This document shows, in pieces, positions 21,604 to 32,148 of a DNA stretch of 64,000 bases. The position numbers were made by a program, and so were the translations under genes. A model generated the notes under the pieces. It did not search any database and was not told the DNA's origin. It worked only from the letters and a program-made list of their open reading frames with translations. The stretch lies in NCBI GenBank assembly GCA_914767885.1, contig CAJZBQ010000064.1:186001-250000 (forward strand), in the 5' to 3' direction. Numbering within the stretch: the stretch's first letter is position 1; each line of letters begins with the position of its first letter. This stretch comes from Blepharisma stoltei. Its lineage: Eukaryota > Ciliophora > Heterotrichea > Heterotrichida > Blepharismidae.

Positions 21604-22896
21604 ATGAGCAAAAAGCACAAAGACTTAGATATCATTTTGGGTCTTGATCGCAACGATTTTGACATTGCGCACGTTGAAAATGACATTTCTCCTGAAGGAG
21701 ATTCATGTGTGGCAAAAATCGCAGAGTATTTAAGCAATAAAGAATTTGATGAGAGCATCCAAGAAGAAAGCCAAGAATCTGATACAGTTCCAGCTCCTAC
21801 TGCAAATGCTCATAAAAAGATAAAGAAGACCAAGAAAAAGCTGATCACGCCTAAAAGCAGTTTTAAAGCTACAAGCAACCATGACATAAGCAAATCTCCA
21901 TCAATGCAAAGCGTAAGTGCCAATGAAGATGTAGCGCTGCTGACACATAGAACTTCTCATGATGCCATAAAATCAATATATTCGCTTGTTACCTCAAAAA
22001 TGCCGTTTTCGAATAGCTCGAGTGTAGATTTTTCAAAAAATGATAAAAGAGATATACAAATTTATTTTCAAACCAAAACCAAAGAATTTCAAGATACCCT
22101 TATACAGAAATTAAGAAATAATGTGTGAAGTTAACGTATGAAGGACTCCAAGGCACACTCTCTATGAAGCAGGCAGGACCTATATGATGAAGCTGAAAAC
22201 AGTGCCCCTGTCACTTTCGAGGAGGCCTTCAGGTAGATGATGCTACCGAAGAGGGAAATTCTATTTTCTCCTGCTTATAACTAGCTTAATTTTTGACTAA
22301 ACTCTACTTAACTTATACAGGAATTAGGAAGAAGACCGCTCACACCTTATGAAATAAGCAAAAAAGAAAAACTGCAAAAATGAAATAATAAACTGGATAA
22401 AAAAAGAGAAGAAATTTTAGCGAAAAAGCAGCAGGAGGAAATTGAAAGAGTTTGCAAATCGAATGAAGTCACAAAAATGAGGCTTCAAGAAAAAATTGAG
22501 GCTCAGACACAGCGAGCTGTTAGAAACATTAAAAGAAATCTGAAAATTGAGAGAAAAAAGAAAAAAAGTGAAGCCAAAAGTATACACAAACAAGAAAAAG
22601 GCCTGATTTTAGAAAATATTAGAAATTTTTATAGAGATAGAATAAGTTTATTGAAAGAGAAAATTGAAAGCGAAAAAATAGAGAAAAAAGTTGTGGAATT
22701 TGAGCAGAAAAAGGTATAAAATAATTAGATCTTATCAGAAGCAGTTAGAGAGAGAAGAATGAGAAGAAAACAGTACATCGAAGAAGCAAAATCCATATTA
22801 GAAAAAGAAACAGAAAAGCTTCAGTCCGATTTATTAGATTCTACTTTGTGTTTAGAAGAAAAACTGTTGAAGATTTATCGAGGATATGTAAAATAA
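21604..22896 (+). CDS. Charged coiled-coil protein, unknown
   Basis: 354 residues after removing the IES 22101-22313 and the intron 22714-22728. The first 160 residues are low-complexity with Ser and Lys clusters (KKIKKTKKKLITPKSS). The join reads DTLIQELGRRPLTPYEISKKEKLQKW, with one UGA as Trp. From there to the end is continuous Glu/Lys coiled coil (RNIKRNLKIERKKKKSEAK, EAVRERRMRRKQYIEEAK). It may be a ciliary or cortical structural protein; this is only inferred from its coiled coil. Its stop codon (22894-22896) directly abuts the stop of the convergent gene at 22897. Confidence 0.65.
22101..22313. other. IES, 213 bp
   Basis: Flanked by CTTATACAG direct repeats (within 22099-22107 and 22312-22320) containing TA. 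Imperfect similarity extends further (CAGAAATTAAGAA / CAGGAATTAGGAA). Partly GC-rich inside. Removal keeps the frame. Confidence 0.7.
22714..22728 (+). other. 15-nt intron
   Basis: GTATAAAATAATTAG. Removal joins EQKK to ILSEAV in frame and bypasses a UAA. Confidence 0.85.
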
Positions 22897-24575
22897 TTAG
22901 TTTAAAACGTAAACATGGGGAAATTTGTGAAGAATTTTCTTGATAATTTCTACATCTTGGTCAGTTAAAGTTTTCCCTTCAAAATTTTCATTTGAGGAGA
23001 AGTCGGAAGAAAAATAAGTTTCTAGCTGGTCGATCATTTTTTCGCAAGAGAGCCCTTTATTATCATTTACATCCATTTCAACTGTAGCAATTTCAATGCT
23101 TTCTTGACCTAAATTCATTAATTTATAGTCTTGAAGGCAAATTATTCTTTCAATTAAGTCACTTTTCTCTCCGACAGAATTAATCCCACTTGTTTTGCAT
23201 TTTATTTGCAAAAAATGCATGTCACATAAATTAAGAATTTCTCTATAGACATTAAAAAATTGGTTAGTGCAAGGCCTTGAGTCATACAATATAATACTTT
23301 CTAGGCCTGATAAATATTTACTCCCCCCCCCCCTCCGTGAGTGAACAAAAAAATTTTGTTCACTCACGGAAGGGGTTAATTTGTTTTTTTAAAAAAAATT
23401 TATATATAAATTTTATAGAAAATATTTTTTTTTGAAATTTTAAAAAAATCCTAATTTGCAAAAAATTGGAAAGCAAATATTAATTTAATTTATAAAATTT
23501 ATGTTTTAAAAAACAATTTGTTAAAAACTAAACAGAATTAGCTCGAGATTTCATTATAATAATTATCACTTATATATCAAAAATTTTTTTCCATAAAAAA
23601 TTTTTCTATTAAAAAAATTTTTGTTCACTCACGGAGGGTAGGTTTTTGGGCAAAAAATAGGGATTTTTCTAATGGTTTTGTTCACTCACGGAGGGGGGGG
23701 GAGTTAGAATCGTAAATATTTTTTTCATTTCATACTTTTAATACCCTTAAGCATTCACTTATTATATATCTTCCTCATGCCTTTTGTGTTTTTATATACG
23801 AAGCGGTGAGAAAATTTATAAATCTTATAAGACTTTAGGCAAATTTATATTAAAAAATAGCTAAATATAATACAAATTTCTTACTCTTCCATTTTAAATT
23901 GAAAAAAATTCTTTTCCAATTAATTATTTTTAAAAAAATTAATATATTTAAAAAATTAAAAATATAAATTGAGTGGCTATTTTGAATTTTAATTCATTTT
24001 TATCAAAAACTAATATAAAATATTAATTAATTCTATTTAAATAGCGCTCTAATTGTGGTCCCTCCATTCTATTAGATCAAAAATATTTTTTAAAAAAATT
24101 AGAATATATAACTTTATAAAAATTTTCAATTGAAATAGTTTTTTATTTTAATTTAAAGGAAATTAATTTTTCCTAAAAAATGGAAATTTTATCAAAGCTT
24201 TGCTCAGATTTAAAGGGAGGAGTTAGAATAATCATGCTGATAAGGGGTAAGATTTTTAAGTATTTCAAAAGCCTTTGGCAATAAAATTTCAAAATTGGAT
24301 CTATACATTCAAGCATATTGAATATCAGCTGCATTGCAATTGTGCAGAATATCTGAAATTAAGTACAATATTGATATATAATTAGATGGATTTTCTTTTA
24401 AGGCTTCCAAAGCAGCAACAATTAGAGTTGATATCTGGTATGACTGCTCTGAATGATTTATTGAAAAAACCATAGCTTCTTTGATTTTTTCACGAGATAT
24501 CGTCAAAGTTGATAGAATATCTTGAAGAATTCTTTTAGAGTCATCGCCTAATTCGGGTTTCCCATCTTTTTGCAT
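22897..24575 (-). CDS. CID-SAP protein (RNA polymerase II CTD-interacting type)
   Basis: About 297 residues after removing three segments. The N-terminus SKRILQDILSTLTISREKIKEAM ... HSEQSYQISTLIVAAL ... SILYLISDILHNCNA is a CID fold like that of U2SURP/SR140 and SCAF proteins. It continues as LPKAFEILKNL and, after the breaks, FVYKTQKAWGRYIISECLRVLKVWNEKNIYD (the last CID helices). A SAP-like segment follows (FLQIKCKTSGIN...GEKSDLIERIICL), which usually binds nucleic acid. The family couples transcription with splicing or 3' processing. UGA codons in the region are Trp (QKAWG, KVWNEK). The middle excision is not placed exactly. Confidence 0.7.
23319..23704. mobile_element. MITE/IES copy M5, 386 bp
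   Basis: TA-bounded (23319-20 and 23705-06), with a run of 12 C after TACT. The left end is a hairpin of CTCCGTGAGTGAAC; the right end has a doubled GTTCACTCACGGAGG. Excision gives DSKYLSGLES in the CID-SAP gene. Confidence 0.87.
23817..24041. other. Probable IES in the CID-SAP gene, boundaries uncertain
   Basis: Very AT-rich with stops in all frames. A TIR-like TTACTCTTCCATTTTAAATTG lies at about 23881. Removing 225 bp between TA dinucleotides gives RALFKYKFSHRFVYK and keeps the frame; another pair of TAs a few codons away works as well. Confidence 0.45.
24050..24223. mobile_element. IES, 174 bp, TTAAATTGG-group ends
   Basis: TA-bounded (24050-51 and 24224-25). The left end is TAATTGTGGTCCCTCCATTC; the right end is ATTTAAAGGGAGGAGTTA. 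Removal joins HDYS to RALF in the CID domain. Confidence 0.65.
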
Positions 24576-25858
24576 GTTTATTTAGTTCAATATTTTAAAT
24601 CCTTAATCTTATTAAAATAAAGTTTAGCTATTATTTTTCAACATTCAATTGCTAAAGGTATCGATGCATTTTTTATTAGATGTGATTATAATTTATGAAC
24701 TTTTATATGCTATCAACCCTTTCTCAATCTTGCTTTCTCTTTATTGCTAAATTAATTATTTTTAGCTTCTAAATCCAAAAGATAGAAAAAAAATTATTAG
24801 ATAATTAGCCCTTTTATAAATTTATGCAGAAAATATGGTATTTGTTTGCCTGGTTAGATTCTCTAATTCTGAAACTTCAAGCCAGATATATATTAACTTA
24901 TTAATATAGCTTTTTTGTCTAAATAGGCACTTAAAAATTTATAAATTCCATTAAATTTTCAAGATGATCTTTATAGCTACTTTGGTGGCATAATCATGAT
25001 GCATACAAACATATTTAAATTTACCAAATCAAAGAAAGTATTAATTATAAAGAGAATATTTTTAGAAGCGCACAGCAACAAACTTCTGACTAATATTTGT
25101 CTATAATAAGGACGAAAGAGATGCTTTAAATGGTATATCTTGTAAGCTTATTGACCAGTCTTATTAGTTGAATTAGCTTGCTCAGAAAAATTGGTTTGGA
25201 AATGATTGAAGACATACATTTTAATATTAGAGGTTGGTTAAAATTCAGTGATAATATAATTAAGAAAAAATTAATTATCACCATAAATGCTTCACGTCGC
25301 AAATTACTTTAGAGACTATCTTTAGATTAGATTAAAATATACTGGTTTTTATAATCCCCACCTACAAAGGCACTGCTCAGCAAATAGCCCCAATGCTGCC
25401 CCATGCGGTTGCTAAAGCATGTAGGCAGCTTCTACCTTAGCATGAGTCGGACTTAAATTCTGATTTCTCGGTAGAATACCCTAATTTGATGCGTATTATG
25501 CCAGAATCTCATTTACAGCGATGGCCTGAAATAAGTTGCCCTGTTCTTATCGGAAAACAAAGCCGTTCCTGGTGCTTCAGGTAGTAAAGATCTAAAACCT
25601 GCAGTTCAAATCAGGCTGCTAATCAGCCGAGATAATATTGAACCTATCCTCGATGCTAAGTCGACACTTGGCAGCTTTTTGCACAAAAAATCGTATCTAG
25701 ATATACACAAGGACACTTATCATAGGATGTAATGGTCAATCATCACGCAACATTTTTTTGTAGATACAGAAGGCTATCTTAAAGCAATTAATTCAAGATA
25801 TTTCCTATAAAATATTAATTTATTGACCGATGAAATTAATCTAACAGAAGAAACGGAC
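24576..25858. other. Intergenic region with a GC-richer island
   Basis: 24576-25340 is AT-rich and empty. About 25350-25690 is GC-richer, with ATGCTGCCCCATGCGGTTGC, ACCTGCAGTTCAAATCAGGC (B-box-like) and CAGCCGAG. It is probably a degraded retroelement or small-RNA-derived repeat. No open frame or cloverleaf is convincing. Confidence 0.4.
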
Positions 25859-27211
25859 TTAAATATTAGCATAGTCAGGTATCTCGCATTTTTTGGCAGG
25901 CAGATCAATTGAGTCCACACACTCTTTCAATGCATTTGTTTGTGAATAAAAGGAGTCAAACATTGGAGAGCCAAGAATTTTATTGTTGAAACTCTTTGTC
26001 CAAGGATGACTCTCGCTTTTAATATTTTTTCACGATGAAAAAGGTTTTTTTTCTATATGACTCCATAAGTTCTTACGAGCTGTTTCTGAATATTCTGACT
26101 CGATAGCTCTAGAAATGGAAGAAAGACATAGTGTTCCTTTCATTTCTTTTGTGAAAGCGTTATTTTTCTCCCCAATTTTTTGTTTATACCAGCCAAATAA
26201 GACTTCTAAAATGTATGTAGAAGAGTAAGTTCTATGATATTTCTCATTTAAAGGCGCAGAGTCCATTACTTCTTTACTCGCTTAAATGAAATTGAAACTA
26301 AAAAATCTGTTAATTTAACCGAACTATTTTTTGATTTTTCATTATAAAAATTTAGCGATTCAGCGTTCTAACTATTTTAATAGCATTCTAATTTTTATTT
26401 TTGCATCAATTGGTATCAAAGTTATGTATAAATTATTATTTTTATCTAAAAAATTAAAATTTTTCTTCCAATTTAAAAGGGTTGATTTTCTAAAAAATGG
26501 AAATTTTGCTGATATTTTGTACTAGGTTAAAGCGTGAGTTAGATACTTCACAAAGAGAAACTGTAAAGTCTTCAGAATGATATTCTGGGTATTCATTTAT
26601 TGTAAAAAAAAGCTGTGTGTATGCTATTAAATGTAGCATATCAGCAATGCCTGTGTTTTTCCATACTCTTTGATTTTTGTCTTTACTCCTCAGAATGTCC
26701 CTGATTTTCAATAAATGACGTCTAGCTTGATCTAAGTTTAGACATTTCTTCCTTAAAGCTTTATCGATAGGTGAATTTTTACACCAGCGATAACTTAGCA
26801 ATTGACTTCTTACTGAAAATTCTTCATCCCCTCACAAATAGTTGAAAGCTTCTTGCTCATTTACTCCTCTCTTTTATATTGGAAAAAATATAGATTTTTT
26901 GGGTAAATTAAACACCCTTTATATTGGATCAATGCCTTAAGTTTTAAGATTGAAAGAATAGCGTTTAATTTAAAGGTTTTATAGCCAATTTAATATCTCA
27001 AAAATAAATTAACCTTTAGCTTGTTTTATTTAAAGTGGAGATAAATAGAGTACTTTTAGCAAAGTTAGCATTTTAAGTCGATGCATTTATTAATTAATTT
27101 TTATAAACTTATATGGATGTTATCTTTTCAACAAAAAATATTAAACCCTTTAATTTGGACAGATTCTAGTTCTAATTTAAAAGGCTGGGTTAGCATTTTT
27201 AAAGGTGGCAT
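25859..27211 (-). CDS. Unknown protein split by two IESs
   Basis: 252 residues after removing 26275-26539 and 26862-27190. It starts MPPLKMLNEQEAFNYLWGDEEF, continues through SYRWCKNSPIDKALRKKCLNL and SLCEVSKEVMDSAPLNEKYH, and ends KKCEIPDYANI. Three or more UGA codons are Trp. It is helical and soluble with no recognised domain. The two joins are well supported: both use TA pairs, and both segments have matching inverted ends. Without excision it would be read as two unrelated short genes overlapping by one base. Confidence 0.6.
26275..26539. mobile_element. IES, 265 bp, with short inverted ends
   Basis: Left end TACTCGCTTAAATGAAATTG; the complement of the right end is TAACTCACGCTTTAACCTAG. 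TA-bounded (26275-76 and 26540-41). The join gives GAA GTA TCT AAA GAA GTA ATG. Confidence 0.7.
26862..27190. mobile_element. IES, 329 bp, TATATTGGA-type ends
   Basis: Left end TACTCCTCTCTTTTATATTG with a second internal copy (CCCTTTATATTGGATC); right end TTCTAATTTAAAAGGCTGGG. TA-bounded (26862-63 and 27191-92). In-frame removal near the host start codon. Confidence 0.7.
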
Positions 27212-27340
27212 GTAGCTTTCTGTTTTACTTAAGCAAAAATTTATTATGAAATATTGAATTTATAAATTATAAACAAATTAATAGCGAACAAAATTATTGC
27301 ATACTTATTGGTCAGAATGTTTTAATATGCGACTTTTCTC

Positions 27341-28100
27341 TAACTCCCCCCCCCCTTAAATTGGAACAAAATATCGGTAAAATTTCCACTTTTTTGGTAA
27401 ATTAACCCCCTTTAAATTTGGAACAAAATTTAATTTTATAATAAAAAATTATATATAATTTTTATCTAAAAAGTTTTGATATAAGTTTAATGTTTCTTCT
27501 TAACTAAAATTAAAAATTTATTTATATCTTGCTCTTTTTTAAAGAAAAAATATAAAGAGCTTCTATTTAAATAAATTTATTATCCTTAATTGGTAAATTT
27601 TAAAAAAACATTAATTTTTTTTTTTTTAAAAATTTTCAAAAAAAATTTTTGTTTTTTTTTGATAAAAATAATATTTTTTATTTGGATAGTTTTGATATAA
27701 ATTCAATCGGAATTCTTTATATAATTTCAAAATTTACTTATTTCTTGCTTTATTTTAAAGAATAGAGTATACATAACATCTTATTTAAACAAAATTAGCA
27801 CTTTGATCGATAAATTTTCCACAATTTTTTTTTTTTAATTTTTTTTATCAATAAAAATAATAATTTTTGTGTAAATAATTTTGATACCAATTAATAGTGG
27901 CATATTAACTAATAATGTAAATATAGTTATATCTTGCTTTTTTTTAAAGGATAAAGAGTAAATAGCGTCTTATTAAACAAATTTATTGATCTAATTCGAT
28001 AAGTTTTTGAAATTTTTTTTTTTAAAATTTTTTTTTATTTTTTATAAAAAATTTTACATTGATTGGACAAAATTTTTAGTCCCAATTTTAAAGGGGGGAG
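27341..28100. mobile_element. Large intergenic MITE/IES, 760 bp, with internal triplication
   Basis: TA-bounded. It starts TAACTCCCCC...TTAAATTGGAACAAAAT and ends CCCAATTTTAAAGGGGGGAG. A second direct copy of the terminal motif lies near 27402. Three diverged tandem units of about 190-200 bp follow, each with TTTTGATA...ATCTTGCT...TTTAAAG(A). It is the longest representative of the group and lies between two minus-strand genes. Confidence 0.75.
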
Positions 28101-28326
28101 TAAGAATTTGATCAATATTTATGGTTTTTTTCTGCAAAGACCAAGTTTCCAAGTAAAATCACATTATAGCTCAGGATGATCTATAAATTCATCTTGGGCT
28201 ATATAAAACACTCCGATTAAATAAAATGGACCGACAAAACTAGTGTTCGCTATTGAATGAGGGAGCTAAGATATTCCTTTTATAATAAATAGAGGCTTTA
28301 CTATTGACTATTCGATTCCCTATTCA

Positions 28327-31300
28327 TTATATAATATAGAAAAAATTCCAGATAGTATCAGTGCTCCTATTCTTATAAAAGGGTATATATTTTATCTTGC
28401 TGACACTTATAACTAAATTCTGAAGCCTTGACTCAAAAGTTGATTGGTAATCTTCTTCAATCATTTTTGTCTGTAAATCTTTAATTTCTGTATCAATATC
28501 TTGAGCTACCAGAGCAATTCAGACTTTTAGTCATTCAGGGCAGCCATCTAATACTGCACTTTTTATATGGCTTTTATAGCAAATTTTTTCTATTCTGTTC
28601 TAAATTAAATTAAACCATCATACACTATAAAAATTTTAACTCTAAATAAAGAAAAATTGTTCTATCCTGACCAAAACTGGATAAGTCTTCATCGAAATTT
28701 CTATCCACACATTGCAAGACCCTTGAAACTCTTTGGAGAAAGTTATGAGATCTTATAGAATTCATAGACGTTTTTGCAAGACTTACATAGTAGCTCCTGC
28801 ATTTCATATTGCAGCATAGGCATACACTATTTCTGGACTCTAGAATGCTTTCTGTCACTGAATTGTAGTCAAAAGTCAGTTCATCTAAATAACTGATATT
28901 CTTTAGCGCATACATTCCAACTGTGTATTTTCCTCAATTATAATAAAATGGCGACATATTGGAAAAATATTTAGCGAATTTTCCTCTCCTGAGTTTATTG
29001 TATTAATAGAGTTCAATTTAAATAGGGAATCAAAATTTAGCAGTGCTAGGTGAGTAACAGCAAGAGATGAACAGCCTTACAGCCTGGTCAGAAGGTGATG
29101 GGATGCTCAAAATTTTATTGCTCAGCACTCCAAAGAAAGGAAACATTAGCGGAATATGCACAGGAGCAGAGTTTAGAGAGCGGTAATGTGCTGATCAGAT
29201 GGCAGACTGCTTATATAGGATGCCTCAGCCATTTTGGTGTGAGAATGCTAGCGACTTCACTCTTACCCTTAGTGAGTGCTTGCGTTAGAAGCCTTAAAAA
29301 CTATAATTAATAATGGATTACCGAATATTTTCCTCCAGAAATCATAGTAACAGTTCCACAGTTAGGATTACAAGAATGACTTAATCTGCTTGCGAAGTTT
29401 CCTTTTAACATCGGATCAATCATAAAAATATCATACCCAGCAGGATCCTCTTTGTGCCTCTCTAAATAAATATTATAAAAATCTGGGATTGACCCTGAGA
29501 TTTCTTTAGCTTGAATTTTTTCTTTCCTGATTTGCTTAATGACGTCCTGTCTTTCATACCATTTAGCAGAGGTAAATATTTCACCCAAATATTCATGAAT
29601 TAGAGATCCTTTTTCGATTCCTTTTTCTCTTAAACAAAGAGCTCCAGTGCCTTTCGGATGAATTCTGAAACTGTTTTCAATAGCTTTTTCATCAATTTTT
29701 CTTAGAGCTTCTATAGCATTTCATAATTTTTTTGCATATAGTTTATCACTATCAGTAAAAATATTTTTTTCATTTTTTCCTATAGAAATTAGCACTTCAG
29801 TTATTTTTCAATTGCTATTCTCTAATAAGTTGATGGCTTTTGGGAGGGCTTTATTTATAAATATTTTGATGTTTTTATCGCTTGGGTCTCCAAGGAGGTA
29901 TACTATTTTTAAGCGGGTTTGTATATCAAATCCTCAAGTCGGGGTCTCTTTTAGGTCATTTTCAAGGGATAAATAGTCTCTATTAGCGATCTGCCTGTTT
30001 TTGCAAGTTTCTGCGTCGCATTTACATTTTTCAGAGCATTCCATATTTTCTGCTCTATCTTTATTAGTTGACTGCCATCTGCATGTGCCAATGTCATAAA
30101 TGCCTAGTGTAGCCTTAGTATCACACCCAATTCCATCACATTCACCAATCTTCTCAGTCATGATCATAGAAGTGTTATAAGTATCATCATAATAAAATAT
30201 GATGTCTCAGCCCGAGCATTGCTTCCTGACAATGCAGTCTCGAACATATTTTTATTTATATTTGTCAAGGTTTTGATAACTAGAAAAAAAATTAGGTAAT
30301 GTAAGCAATTCTGGTAATGTACAAGCCTAGCCCTAGTACACTTTCAGGATTGGATTTTATCTCGAAGGAGAGTAGCTCAAAGTTGAAAGGGGATGCTAAA
30401 TAGGGTCTGCAAGCAATGCCTAGACATATTAGGGCAACTCCTTAGCTTGAAAACGAGACCTTCATTCAATCCTAGCAGAGTTGCGCCGCCGTGCCGTATG
30501 CTAATGGAGGTTACCGACTGTTAAAACAGTTGAACTTTTTGGTCGATCCTCGACCAAAATGGAAACTTGAAGCCAAAGAAGTAACCCTGGCTTCACGTTG
30601 GGAAAAACCTTGATTGGCTCGGACTATCGCCACTAACTCTGCTGGGAGACCCCTTTCCAACTTCCGGATCCATTTCCATGCTTGTGATCGACTAACAAGG
30701 CATTGCGCTTTACCAAACCAAGAAAAACCGAGCCGCCGAATGCACATTCCCCAAACGCTATCCTCCCTTCCTCAAAGTCCCTGCGCACCCCCTGTGGGAT
30801 GCCAGCTGCAGGAGTTAAGATGGCGGGCTAGTTAGCTACTCCATTTTAATGAATATGGATGAGAAGCTATATAAATTTTAAGTTTAAACTATAAGTATCA
30901 TCAGCTGGTTCATAATCCTGAATAATTTCATATTTTCTTGTTGAATAGTTAGTTTTATTTCATTCCCCAAGCACTGTTGGGTAGCTTGCAGTATTTTTCA
31001 AGATTTCACTCCACTTATGAACTATAAACTTTAGCTATGACTAGCCCGGTATGAGCTTAGGAATGGAGAGCTTCTCTCTTCAATTGGTCTAGCAAGCAGG
31101 GGAGCTCAAAAATAAGCCTCTTACAGCATAATTACCAATTTTTCAGTCGGTTCAGCCAATCTTCACTTGTACAGCCGACTGGAGTGAATATCCCTTGCCT
31201 AAGTCCATTGGGCTACTCATAGGCAAAGCCTATAATGCATTTCACAGAAATTCATTGTAATTTTTAAGAATTTTTTTAGCATTTATCCAGACATTTGAAA

Positions 31301-32018
31301 TACTACGATTAATATTTTCATCTTTTGATATAGATAGTTTATAGTCTACCAGTGCAGATAAATCTTTTTTAACCTGCTCAGCTGAAAAATAAAGGTGTGC
31401 AAAGTTCTTGAGACAGTCTAAGCTTCTGATTGTTTTGTCATTGCCAGGAAAACTAGGAGTAGCTTTTCTTCCTCTTCTTGTTGTTCTTTTTTCTTTTTTC
31501 TTACCTTGTGGCTTAATTCTAAAGCCATCATTGATAAAACCATTTAAGCTGCCATTACTGCTATCCTCAATTTTGAGCTTTTTAGTGCATTGATCTTCTT
31601 GATCCTCACCTAGATATTGATTTTTATCTAGATCTGCTACTTCGTCCAAGTATTTGTTAACTATTTCCTGTAATGATAGCCCAGCAAACTTAGAAATATC
31701 TTTATGCTCTATTGTGTTCTTTGGTGTTTCATTTCCCAATGCTTTATTTCTTGTAGGCTTTCTGCCTCGTTTTTTAGGCAATTCGCAGCATTCGCAACTT
31801 GCTACACCTTTTTCATCCAAGCAAGCTATATGTGTTTCCTTTTTGCAATTTGCACAGTTGATGACAGCAGATGATCTTGAATTTTTACATTTGGAGCATG
31901 AAGTCTTGTGCATTTTTCTAGGGATTGTAATATTAACGCTTAAAGAAAGGTCTTCATTCATATTTTCAGTCTTGGTATAAGTATTTCCCGCTAATTTCCA
32001 GAATTCTTGTTTGCTCAT
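28327..32018 (-). CDS. ATXR3/SDG2-like SET histone methyltransferase, with four insertions
   Basis: 758 residues after removing 28591-28681, 28926-29325, 30176-30889 and 31023-31232. The N-terminus has a Cys-rich zinc cluster (CSKCKNS...CANCKKETHIAC...CECC) and AT-hook-like basic patches (KKRGRKP, RRGRK). Next comes a Cys cluster (CSEKCKCDAETCKNRQ), then SET: YLGEIFTSAKWYERQD, PDFYNIYLERHKEDPAGYDIFMID, SHSCNPNC, ELTFDYNSVTES, and a post-SET CLCCNMKC. The FYNIYLER, YDxxxxD and TFDYNSVTES signatures and the tail (GCPEWL...RLQNL) are those of plant ATXR3, an H3K4 methyltransferase. The substrate is inferred from the family. All joins keep the frame. Confidence 0.85.
28591..28681. other. IES, 91 bp, near the C-terminus of the SET gene
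   Basis: TA-bounded (28591-92 and 28682-83). The join gives FDEDLEKICYKSH...GCPEW, matching ATXR3 spacing. It contains UAG in frame. Confidence 0.6.
28926..29325. mobile_element. 400-bp insertion in the SET domain, SINE-like
   Basis: Flanked by a perfect 10-bp duplication TATTTTCCTC (28926 and 29326). Its inner 5' side has AATAAAATGGCGAC. Removal joins ISGGKYTVGMYAL, exactly the conserved SET segment. Confidence 0.8.
30176..30889. mobile_element. 714-bp composite retroelement insertion in the SET gene
   Basis: Flanked by a perfect 14-bp duplication TATAAGTATCATCA (30176 and 30890). It contains GTAAGCAATTCTGGTAATG and CAGAGT-type blocks matching the element at 50093-50587. At the other end, reading in reverse, AAAATGGAGTAGC...TTAACTCCTGCAG matches the 5' ends at 1-290 and 32359. 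It may be two overlapping elements in opposite orientation. Confidence 0.75.
31023..31232. other. IES, 210 bp, in the SET gene
   Basis: TA-bounded with TTATAG/TATAG similarity at the ends. GC-richer than typical IESs. The join gives EFLWNALVHKWSEIL in frame; the UGA before Asn is Trp. Confidence 0.6.
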
Positions 32019-32148
32019 TAAATTTGTGTAAAAATCTTATAGGAAATATATTTTAAATTTGAAAGAAATGCTAATTTTAGCTGGGTGTTTTAATTGAAAA
32101 TTATTAATTTCTTCTTAAATCAAAAAAATGTTTATAAAAATTATTACT

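Noticed and set aside
25560-25620. tRNA gene (GTTCAAATC motif)
   Set aside because: No matching acceptor, D and anticodon stems could be paired by eye.
26266-26281. Two minus-strand genes overlapping by one base
   Set aside because: Choosing the TA pair with matching inverted ends (26275/26540) gives a single continuous frame.
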